DNA of 64,000 nucleotides from Colius striatus. Its lineage: Eukaryota > Chordata > Aves > Coliiformes > Coliidae. The stretch covers positions 58,987,367 through 59,051,366 of the forward strand of contig NC_084760.1 in NCBI RefSeq assembly GCF_028858725.1, given 5' to 3'. Shown piece by piece: positions 39,691 to 50,163 of this stretch. Position numbers and translations under genes: made by a program. Under the pieces are notes generated by a model. It was not told the origin of the DNA, made no database searches, and saw only the letters and a list, made by a program, of their open reading frames with translations. Each line of letters opens with the position of its first letter. Within the stretch, counting starts at the first letter, position 1.

Positions 39691-40264
39691 CGCTGAACGA
39701 ACCCAGCATTTCTGGAGTGCAGGGGCAGCCTGGCTCCGCGCTGCTTGGCCTCGGACCTTTCTCCCCCGGGTGACCCCTGGCTGGAAGCGTCGAGGGGACT
39801 GCCGCTCCCCAGCGGGACCTGCACTTTCGTCGACGGGTGATGACTGTCCTTCCGCCGCCCCGGCTGCCGTTTATCGAGGGGCTGGGGGCTAAGAGCCGCA
39901 GACAGCCGCTCCCCGGCGCCCACCGGTCAGCCTCAGCGGCACCTGACGGGACTGCCGAGGACCAGTCACACACCTCGTCCGCCAAAAAAATCAAAAAGAA
40001 AATAGACGGAAAGGAAAGGAAAAAGTGCAAGGCATTATTTTTGAAAGCGCCCTAAATAGTGCGCGCGGCTGCTGCACAAGTCTCCTTATTATTCCTCCAG
40101 CGTCGGCAGTAAATCAGGGGAGACGACGCACCTCCGCCGGAGCCGCGGCCGGCGGCCGTGTATCGGGTAAGGGCGACGATCGCCGCCGGCGGCCAGTGGC
40201 CGGCAGCCGGTGTGCAGGGGCCGTGCGCTGGGGAGCAGCGGCAGCGGCAGCGAGGGAGGAAGAG

Positions 40265-40283
40265 CGGCGGCGGCGGCGGCGGC
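40265..40283 (+). repeat. (CGG)n trinucleotide repeat in the CpG island
   Basis: Six uninterrupted CGG units, preceded by an imperfect GGCAGC/GGAAGAG stretch. It lies in a region that could be promoter or 5' UTR of L3MBTL3. Confidence 0.88.
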
Positions 40284-40787
40284 AGTTTCCCCTTTCCCCA
40301 GCCCTGGCTCGGCGGGCGCATGCTCACTTGTGCCCGCAGCCCTGGACCATATTTGTCAGGACTACTCGAGAGACGGAGAAAGAGAGAAAATTTGGGGGGG
40401 TAAGGCGCGGCGGGTTCCGATCTAATCCGCAAGCCGTTTAGGGAGCTACGATGGCAAAGGCTGGTGATGGGTTTTAATTTTCCCCCGAGGTGAGGATGAA
40501 AGTTAGAGAGAGCGCGAGAGATAAAGGGAGAGACGCACCTCCTTCTCCCTTCCTTACGAAACGTATCAGGGGAAGGGGAGGGGGGCTTCTCCCCCACCAC
40601 CTCGAGCAGGAAGGATGGAAGTTAATGCCGGGGAAAGTGGGCAAGTGACTCGCAAGTGGCTGGGGAGCGGCTGGGGCAGCAGGAACCTCACTAAATCATA
40701 AGTGTACGAGTGTGAAAGAGGAACAAAAGAAAGAGAGAGAGGTGCCTGGTATTTCTTTTTCTCTTCCCAAACACATGAAGGGAGTAC

Positions 40788-40880
40788 GTGTATATATATA
40801 TATGCGCTATATATTTATATACATACACAGGCACGCACGCACGTATGTCCGTGTACATACATAAATATATATATACGCGG
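40788..40880. repeat. TA/CA/CG alternating purine-pyrimidine tract inside the CpG island
   Basis: GTGTATATATATATATGCGC, then TATATTTATATACATACACA, GCACGCACGCACGTATG and ACATAAATATATATATACGC. A nearly continuous alternating pyrimidine-purine tract that interrupts the G+C-rich island. Confidence 0.9.
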
Positions 40881-40901
40881 GAGGGTGCTGTGTAAATGTG
40901 T

Positions 40902-40960
40902 TTGGGGGGGCCGGGGGGGGAGGAGGGGGTTCCGAAGGGAGGGGGAAGGGAAGGGGAGAG
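40902..40960 (+). promoter_or_regulatory. G-quadruplex-prone run
   Basis: At least six consecutive G-tracts of three or more, separated by one to eight bases, on the plus strand. Further runs occur at about 41062-41103 and 42017-42070. The sequence satisfies the usual G4 pattern; formation in cells is not shown. Confidence 0.75.
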
Positions 40961-43330
40961 ACATTTTGCAGACTTGCCCCACCAATGAGCTTGTCAGTTG
41001 GCTCCATTTAATGACACTTACGGGGCACCACCGCGCGGTTGGGAACAATGTGATGCGGGTACAGCGGCGGGGCGCCGGGAGGAGGGGGGCGCGGGGGGGG
41101 GGAGTGCATGGGTGTGCGTGTGCGTGTGAGCGCCGGGCGCGGAGGGAGCCGAGAGGAGGGAGGGGGCTCGCTGCCATCCGAGCCCCCCCCCTCCCCAGCC
41201 CCGGCTCTTTGTTCACACAAGCAGAAGGACGGGGAGAAGTGCGGGCTGCGAGGGGGCAATGCGGAGCGGAGAGGGGTGTGAAACTGCCCCAGGTTTTTTG
41301 GTCGGAAGCGGCGAGAGGTGGCGGCTGCCGGGATATACCGGTTGAATGTGCCGTGGGTCCCCGTGTGCGAAGGCCTCTTTCAGCGCGCAGCGGAGAGAGT
41401 TTGTATTTTCCGTCGCTCCTTGCACTTTGTGTGATTGTGTGCGAGAGATATTTAAAATATAATCATCTCCCAATTTCCGCCATTTTGGGGAAAGTTTGCA
41501 CACACATACACATACCAAAAAAAAAAAAAAGCTCCTAGCATTTTTATTTTTTTTTTAAACGGGCGAAAAAAAAGTCTTTCGCTCGAGTGCTCAGTTCCTG
41601 CCTCTGTGCGGTGCGTGCGCCGCGCTCGCTGCGGCAGACATGTGAGGCGGCGGGGGAACGGCCCCTGCCCGCTCGGGGCTGCGTGCGGCGGCGGCCGGCG
41701 CCTGTCAGCGCCGCCGGCTCCGTGGGCTGGCCTCGGGGGGTTGCCGGAGCCGGGCCCCGCGCTGCTGGCCGTGTATGTGAGCGCACATACACGTGAGTGC
41801 GTATTTTTGGTGGGGGGGTGGGGAGGCGGGGGGAGGTGGCAGGAGCAGTGAATAGGACGCGGTTTTTCTGTTAAGTTGCGCGCTCTCGGCTGAAGTGCGG
41901 CCGGGGTGGGGGAGCGGCCCCCGCGCACACGCCCGTCTCTCCGTCTCCGCAGCCGGTGCATATAACAACAGGATATAGGCACACTTGTTCTCGCTAACGT
42001 GTGTGAGGCGGTGTTTTTTTCGGCGGGGGGAGGGGGAAAGCGATTTTATTTTTTTGGGGGGAGGTGGTGGAAGCGGCGGACGACGGGAAGGCGCTCCCGC
42101 GGAGCGGCCGCCCGCCTCCGGCCGGGGCTGGGGAGAGGCCGCCGAGCCGGCGGCTCCCGGGGAGGGGGGGCGCGGGTCGGGGCCGCGGCGGCGCCCGCTC
42201 CCCATCCCCGTGTTTTAACCCCCCCTCTCCCCCTCCCCGCACCCCGTCGGAGCGGGCGCACACGAGAGCGTGAGAGAAAAAGTTGGAGCGCGGGGCCGGG
42301 CGCGGGAGGCTGCGGAGCCGGGCCGGGGCGAGCCCTCCGGGAGGGGCGGCGTGTGCCGGCCCCTCCCGCGGGAAGTGGTGCCTTTGCCGAGGGATGCCTG
42401 GAGATTGGCGAGGATCTGCCGGGGAGCGATCCCCCGCAGTGCCCTAGGGAAAAAAAAAAAAAGCAAGCTCGTCCCCCCCCTTCCCTTTCTCCGCGCTGGG
42501 GGAGGGGAGGAGAAGGTAACATTTTTTTTCTTCTTTTTAAATTTTTTTCCTTTCCACTCGGAGGTAGCCTCCTTTTCCCGGAATTCGGTTTCGGGGGGTG
42601 AACGTCGGGGGGGGTTGGAAGGGAAAAAAAAAAAAAAGCAAAGGACCCGGTAAACAAGCAGAGTCCCTCTCTCGTTGTGCAACTTCCTCAGGAACACTTA
42701 ACACCCAGTTCCTCTCCCACCCCCGGCCGCACCGCGCTCGCCCCCGCCGCCGCCCCCTCGCCGGGGTAGGGGGGCACTCTTCCCCCGTTCGATGCAATTG
42801 CCCGGGGCGAGGGGTAAGAAAATGAAAAAGGCGAATTCAGGAGAGGAAGGAAGCAACTTGAGAACCACTTTCCCCGAGCGCTCCTCCCGAGGAGCGGGCC
42901 AGGACAGGCGGGCGGGCACTTTTGTCTCGCCGGTTCTGCCCGAGCCTTGGGGAAGACGCGGACCTGAGCCCGGGTTTTCTCCAGAAAGTTTCAAGTGCAG
43001 CAAAAACACGCCGCAAAACTGGCCAAGGAGGGACCTCTGGCGGTAGGCCGCGCGCTGCCGGCGCCGGGCAGCGGCGGCCGCGCCCGCCGGGCCTCGCCGC
43101 CGCGTTCCGCCCGCTGCGCAGCTGCGCTCCGCTCCCGTCCGTCGCGCCGCGACAGGGCGGTTGGGAGCGGGGGCGGCCGCTTCTGGGGCCCGCCGGCTCC
43201 CGGGCACGCCGCCACGGGTGGGCACGGCCCACGGCCTGTGTGGGGAGCGGCCGTGGGCGCGCCCCGTGGCCGTGGCACTTGTCCCACTCGAGAGCGCGGG
43301 CGGAGCCCTAGTGAGTACCGCTTCTTGGAA

Positions 43331-46300
43331 GGGAGGCTCCGGAGATGGAGCAGCCTCTTCCATCTCTTTCATTTACCTGTGATTAATAGCACGGGGTGTG
43401 TAAGCTTTGCAGTGAAAAGTAACAAGAGTTATATTTTCAGTTTTGTACTATTTTTCTTTTTAACGTCCCTTGTACAGTCGAGTGGTGTTGGACTGACCAT
43501 TTCTGCTGCATGTTTCAACTCAATGACTGGATGCTCAGTCGTGAGTTCTAAAAAATCAGGTGGTGAGCATGAATGAAACTCTAAATACAAATGCTTCAGC
43601 ATGTATCATTTTCGGACATAGTCTATGTTGAGGAGCGTAACAGAGTTTTCTTAAGGCAAAGGTAAAAGCGTTTCAGGATTACCAAGGAAGTTGCCGCTTT
43701 CCCAGAAGTTTCTATCATGAACATCGGAAAGAGAGAAACTCCCTGAGACTAGCGGCTGAAGGCAGTAAAGCACTCACTTAAATCTGGGGTGGTGCCGTGT
43801 ACTCGGTTTTTCCTCGTGTGACTTTAGTGGATTTGACTCTCGTCCAGTTGGTCTTATGAACGGGTGCTCTGGTGGAGATATGCGAAGCAGTTGTTTTGTT
43901 GAATTTTTTTTTGTTGTCACTTGGTCAGTTGCAGTGAACTCTGCTTTTGTTTGTTGTGCTGGTGTGTGTTTTAACTTTCCGTTAATGAGTTTTTCTAGAG
44001 TGTTGCTTTTAAAAGTTCAGGTGAGTTACTTTTGATGAGACCTTTTCCTCTTGACTTGTTCAGCTAATGAAGAGAGATGGTTGACTTTTTGTGGGCTACT
44101 TCACTTACTGCTAGTAAGTGAAGTAGGATGATAGGTTGTGAGGAACCAGTGATTACCTGGGGATGGGGCTTACTGAAGAAAGTGATAACTTGTGTGCTTA
44201 GTCGTAGTTTATTAGTGCTCCACTAGTAGGACTGTTAATCATGATGAAACATACGAGCTCTTTAAGAACAGAAGGGAAAATCTATAAATGTAATAACCTG
44301 CTGAGTGTATTTAGGAGCTACAAGAAAGTGAGATAGTTGTTTAAGTACAGAGCTTATGGAAACTGCAAAGGACCAGCAAAAGAGGAAGAGTAGGGCAGGA
44401 ATCAGATGAAAGGAGTGTTCAAACATATATTGAATTGACTTGGGGTGAGAAATGACAATGTGAAATAGGTCAGGTGATAATGTGAAGATTTGCTGCGTCA
44501 CAGTTTTTTCAAGGAAATGTCTTCACTGGGGAGGGAAGGAGACACAACATTTTCTGCAACTTTCTATGCCTTGTTCAAGGAACTAATTAAAATTAAGGCA
44601 TAGGATTCCAGAGTTGTTGTACTGGAGTCTTACTACATGAATAGATTAAACCTCCACTCAGAATTGCACAGACAATAACAGGAATGAAAGCGTTGCAGAT
44701 GAAATACTTTTTTTTTGATGTGAGGTACAGGTTCTTTATAAACAAGGCAAAAGTTGTCAGCTGTAAGATTCATTAGATGAAGGGATAGCTTTGGAGTTGG
44801 GCAACTGTTGTGATGGTGTTCTGTAGATATTTGAAAACAAGGTAGTAGTAGATGAAGACTGTGTGTAATTGTGGTACCTGTTTTCTAGCAATGGTATGGC
44901 TGCACCTGTGTTACCTTGCTGACAGAGACCAAACTCGGGTGAGGACAGCATGAACCTCCTTTAGCACTGGTACAGACTCAGGCTTCACAGCATTTTGTTA
45001 CTACTGACAATTTCTTTCTGTGAGGAAAAAGGTTTTAAGGTGAAATATTGAGAAACAGGAACAAATGTGCACAGTAACCCAGCAGAGTAGCCATGGATAA
45101 AATAAGAGGAAATAACGCTAAAGAAACATTACCAATATGAATTCTGACCCATTTTCTGTTACAAGTGTTAACAATAGCAAAGCATTTTAAGATGTACATT
45201 TGAGAATATGTATATACTATACAGCTCACCTTGAAAATAATTATAATAAATTTCATGATCAGAAGGTAGAACAGTAAAATTTACTGAAACAGCTCTTCAA
45301 GACAGAATAAAAGCTTGGCAGAACTAGTAAAGTAGTTCCAAAATGACAAACAATGAGAATTTGAAGGAAATACATAATCTGCAGATACTTCTTTTAGTGA
45401 AACATTAAAACAATCAAACCATTTAACAGATTCAAAACAGAGCACATATTAAAATGTGGTGGATAGCCTCAAAGGGTTTTACTGTTTCCTGCACTGTTCC
45501 CGTTGTGGTTGTTTTTCTTTAAGAGAAGAATCAGGTGCAAAAAGGTGAAAGGTGAGAAAGAGACAAGTGTGGAGTGCACCCAGCTCGAAGAGAGGATTGT
45601 GAGGAGAAAAGCAAGGCTCGCCCCAATGAGTTTACAGTCAAACTGGCTTCGCTTTTGCTATCTTTGCTAGCTTTAATACAAAGTCTATTTGAAGTACAGG
45701 GAGTTTGTTACGAGGAGAAATTCTGCTTTGAATGGCTTCAGCAGTGTAACAAGTCAGCCCAGGTAGTGTTCTCATTCTTACATATTAAGTAAAGCTGAAG
45801 CTGAGTATACACTTGTCCCTTGGTATCTAAAAGTTAGTGTACATGCAACTCTGATAGACTGAGTTTTACCCCTCTGATCCACTAAGTTTTCCTGATTTAT
45901 TCTGTAGGGAGAATGTGTCCCTTTTAGCCTATGGGTACTGTGCCAAGCAGTCTTCTGTTTGGAGATGCCTGAGATAAAAACAAAAAACTCACCTGTTGCC
46001 TTTGTTTCTGAACATTCTTCAGTGCTAGCATCATGCACACATCCCTGTAGGGAAGAGGGACCATGGCTTGGCTCCATAAGGACATTGCCACCCCTGGGAC
46101 CACTGTCCCTGGGATCTCACCCTTGGTGCCACTTGCTGAGACCTCTTCCTCTGGCTCCACATGCCCAGTTTTGCCTGTCCTTGCAGAAGCTGTTGGCTGC
46201 AGGGAGGACCAGCATGGGGCAAATTTGCTAGGCTGTCCTGTTGTGGTGGCTACGAAAATTGTCAAAAGTAAGAATAAAAATACCCAGGGATGCATAAGGA

Positions 46301-49300
46301 GAAGAGAGACACTAAGGCAGACAGGTTTTGCCAATTTGTCGGTGCTGGCAGCTTTGCTGCTGACATCTCCTCTCTCTGCTGCCCAGTATTGAGTTGGCCC
46401 TGCTGGTTAGAAATCATACAGACGACTCACAGGTGACATCAGAGGTTTTCCGAATTTGGATAGATGTCAGGTAGTTTTTTAAAGAGCTGACAGAAAGAAT
46501 CCTATTCCTTTTTGACGTATTCCGTACGTAACCCTGTAATTATTTCAAAAACTACTTGCAAGTTTAATTGGCATATTCGCTTCTGTTTCTCTTTGTTACA
46601 TCTTTAGAGAATCTTTCACCAGATAAAACTATCTAATATTTAATGCTGTTATTAAGTATTTCCTATGTGAGATACCCATTTATTGTTGAACCAATTGGTA
46701 AAAATGAAGATTTGTCTAAAGCATGTGGCTTTATGTGCTTGCTTGTTTTAATAATTTTATTACCTAGGTCTAAACCAAAGTTACTGGTGAAATATTAATG
46801 TGCAGGACACCCCTCTGTAAATGTTACATCTTACAGCTGTGTAGTCTTGAGATAGTACATCCCTAGTAGTGGATTTTAGAGATGCTTTTGGAAGATGACT
46901 GTTCTGAGTTCTTATTTTGTCCTTTTGTCCACATCAGATGGCATTCAGAGACAGGCATAGGGACAATAGTGTAGTTACTTTGGCCCTTAGTCATTTTTTT
47001 GCTACTTTTCAGGAAGGGTAGCAATGTAAATGATAGCAAATGAAATCATTATGGAAGGAGTTACACTATTTCAAAGAACTACATCAGAGCTTTAAAAACA
47101 AAAGTGAAAATGAGTAGCTAAGATGTTCTGTAGTTTTCTTTGTTCTGTGATTTAGATGTAGACATTACAATGGCTTCATCCTTTTTCAGTACCTCATCAC
47201 TAACAATTTAATTGCTCTCTGTCTCCCTCCTTATTATCATTAGTAGAGGAATGTAACCCCATCTTTCATCTGTTCAAACTCAGCAAAGCTGGAAACAGAC
47301 GTTTTGTTAAATGTAATTCCTTTTGGTAAATTCATTTCTGTCTGCATTGCCCTGCAACCTTTTCAATCCCACCAAGAACACTTCTGAAGACTGCAGAGTG
47401 TGAAAGTACAGATTGTGCCTTTGATGTTGAATTAAGTTTAAAAGGAAAACAATACTGAATATCCATCAGACAATATAACATTATTACTGATTATTACCTG
47501 AGGAAACTTTGTTAGATGTAATTAAGTTTAAATTTGGATGTTTTCTTGAGAGAAATGTGCCCTGAGCACTCCTTGTTAACTAGTTTATTTTTTTTTTACT
47601 TTCACAGTTTAAATCCTGCCTAAGTAGGCTAGGCTCTGTTTTGTTTTTTCTCAATGTCATTTTTTTCTCTTTTTGTTACAAAGTGTGCCTGTTACGAGGG
47701 TTGCACTGTTGGAGGTGCCAGCACCTGATGGAGTGAGTGTCTGCTGCTCCTTGCTCTGTGGGATGACAGCCGCTGCAAGGAAGCATTTCCCTACAGCCTC
47801 CCAGGTCTTTCCCATCTTCTGTTTTGCCTTCTGCAGAAACCATTGGAACTTGTTTTCTATAGTAATTAAACCAGTGGAGGATTGAGTGAAGTGTCCTCCA
47901 AATAGGGTGGTAATTTAAAATTAAGTAGAAACTTCAGTTAACAAAGGACATAGCTTTGTATTTGCTTAGCTAGGCTAATCGCAGGGAGCTCGTTACACCA
48001 ATGTGCTTAAACCAGCATGTTTCATGTCCTTAAAATTTCACGGGTTTCTGGATGCATTCCATTTTTTAGCTACTTGTAAATTTGAGGTCTTGTGTTCTTG
48101 AGAGAAGGTGTCTGCCTCTGCCATTGTGCTGCAGTTTGGTGGAAGCCTTCTTGAGTTGGTTTGCTGCAGTGTTGAAGGCTGGGTGGTTGGTGGGCCTGAG
48201 CTCTGCAATGTACTGTGCTCTCCCATCAAACAGAGGTTGTCCAAGGTGTCTTCCAGGAGCAGCTCTGTCACAGGGTGGTGGATTATGCCAGGGAGTGACT
48301 TTAGGAGGCAGAGTCTGAAGCTTTGGCAAATTTCCCAGTTTGCACTGAATTTCTTTAGATTTATTGACACATTTTAAAATAATTTTGTTGTGCATTGATT
48401 GGATCATTTTCAGTACTTTCTCATACAGGATTACTGAAATTAGCAATGGAGAGGACTCATTGAATCATTTGTTTCTTCTTACTTCAAAATTGTGAAATAC
48501 GTAAAGTTTTCTCAAAGAGCTTTCTGTGAAGCCTGCCTGTCATGAAATTAAGGGGAATACAGAAGTTTTCACCATAGGCAGTGATTACTAAGTCCAGCAC
48601 TTCTTGTTCTGTTGATACTACTTAGTGACTACACTGCAAAGGAAGTTGATAAGGTATTGCTTAGAGTTTTAAAGAATTAACCAGAAATGAGGAGAAAACT
48701 AAGGAGAAATAAAAGGGGCTCCATATTGCAGACCCCTAAACCAGGGTAGTATCTGTCTGTAATGGTGGTGTTACAGTGATTGTAACTAATACCACTAAAT
48801 TTCGTTTGTTGAAATTCCTGATTTCCGGAGAGTGTTAATAGATAATTGCAGATTTTGGGAGTGGGACCTAAGTCAGAAGTTAGATTTTGGAAAGCAAGGT
48901 CAAGCACTGAGGACGCTCTCTGCCTATTTGAATTTCAAATACTGATACTTGAAGCAAAACTTTGCAGTCTGCAGATGGAGTATAAGGCTTGGAAAGTGTT
49001 TGTTAAAAAGTTCAGAAAGTGTAAATTTGAAAAGGAGTGAGTTTTGCTAATAGTTGACAAATCAAAGATAGAGCTAATTTTGCTGCATATTGTTTCACCT
49101 GCTAGAGAATGCTGAAGTTCTTCAGAAAGAAATAGAATAAGTCAGATTTCACATTGAACATAGTAAATTAGGTGACAGGCCACAGATTTAAAGATTGCTG
49201 TATTTGTAACAGGTAGAAAGGAGGAAGTCAGTGGTGGTTGTAGCTGTCTGCTATACACATTTGCAGTTCAGTGCAACTGGTGTCATCTTTGTGGTAGTGA

Positions 49301-50051
49301 CAAACAGTGGACAGGGTTCAGTGGCAAGTGTTACATACTTCTGTTGTTTGTGCAAATTATTTGGGATAAACTCTTAACACAGAAGAGAATGTCCAAACCC
49401 ACTATTTCTGAATAGTCTCTTACTGTTCTGGAACAGAGTGATGTAGTAAAAGAAAGTCTGGCAAAGTAGTAGTTTTCTTCGGTATGTATGTTTCTTTACA
49501 CTAAAATACATTTTACAAATGCAAAATTTAGCAAAACTGGGTGGAAACAGGCAAGGAGAATTTGAGTATCCTGAGTCAGATGATGGCAGTTTCAATTTCA
49601 TTTTGATATTTTGTGTGAAGCATTCATATCAGCACATTGTCTGATATTAAGGAAAAGCACTTCTATTACTCAATGATTAGTGTGTTTATTGTGGACATAT
49701 ACTCACTTCTTGTCTTCCAAAACAAATGTTTATCTTAGGTGTACTTGAGGTATGTTCTCTCCATGTCAATTTCTTTGCTGTTTGAAATCTTTCATTTCTG
49801 TCCAATACAGCCTCATTAATAGCCTCCTAGTATATAAACCAGGTATTATTTTTAAGGTTTTCAAAAGATTTCCCCTTGTTTTTATTACACTAGTGTATAT
49901 AAAGTATCAGCATTGTCATCAGTTGTCCATGCTGCCAGTGTGCTGAGTGAAGCTTTTGATACTAATCTGTAAAGTGTGTTTGAAGAAATGTCTGGTGATA
50001 GAAGCATTAAACCACTTACAGCACTTTCAGATTTTTTTTTCTTTTTTCCAG
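43331..50051 (+). other. L3MBTL3: probable L3MBTL3 5' intron
   Basis: Lies between the CpG island and the acceptor of the first coding exon. It should contain intron and possibly further noncoding exons that I cannot define. It holds a perfect hairpin (44096-44126) and a coding-like minus-strand frame (45993-46237), both under findings. No transposon was recognised. Confidence 0.55.
44096..44126. repeat. perfect 14-bp inverted repeat with 3-nt loop
   Basis: Left arm CTACTTCACTTACT (44096-44109), loop GCT, right arm AGTAAGTGAAGTAG (44113-44126), no mismatch. The arms contain the 5' splice-site consensus GTAAGT readable on both strands. Confidence 0.95.
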
Positions 50052-50054
50052 TAC

Positions 50055-50069
50055 ATGCATCATGAATGA
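50055..50069 (+). promoter_or_regulatory. mini-uORF overlapping the L3MBTL3 start codon
   Basis: ATG CAT CAT GAA TGA: a start three bases into the exon, four codons (MHHE), with its stop lying inside codons 2-3 of L3MBTL3 in the other frame. The upstream ATG has a pyrimidine at -3 (weak), the main ATG has A at -3 (better), so leaky scanning would still reach the main start. Any effect on translation is inferred. Confidence 0.7.
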
Positions 50070-50163
50070 ATCTGCCTCTAGTGGAAATGGCCAAGAGTTT
50101 GATGTATTTAGTGCTATGGACTGGAAGGATGGCATAGGTACTTTGCCAGGAAGTGACCTAAAG
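50062..50163 (+). CDS. L3MBTL3: L3MBTL3 first coding exon
   Basis: The exon begins at 50052 after a polypyrimidine tract and CCAG acceptor, has ten bases of 5' UTR, then 34 codons from MNESAS to GSDLK, and the donor GTAAGG. It ends in phase 0. A four-codon upstream ORF (50055-50069) overlaps the start codon. A plus-orientation CR1 begins only about 150 bp downstream. Confidence 0.94.

Larger units (their letters stand above)
39690..43330. promoter_or_regulatory. L3MBTL3: CpG island, probable L3MBTL3 promoter and noncoding first exon
   Basis: About 3.6 kb of very G+C-rich, CpG-dense DNA in an otherwise AT-rich window, upstream of the first L3MBTL3 coding exon and in the right orientation. Good plus-strand splice donors that could end a noncoding exon 1 are GTAAGG at 40167, GTGAGG at 40490, GTAAGA at 42814 and GTGAGT at 43311; I cannot choose between them, nor locate the start site. 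The many long frames on both strands are a by-product of few TAA/TAG/TGA triplets in this base composition. The size of the island may indicate several start sites or a divergent noncoding transcript (inference). Confidence 0.82.

Noticed and set aside
39557-43576. Many long open frames on both strands (up to 278 codons)
   Set aside because: They overlap one another in all frames inside the CpG island, have low-complexity Arg/Pro/Gly/Ala composition and arise because stop triplets are rare in G+C-rich DNA. None has a recognisable domain.
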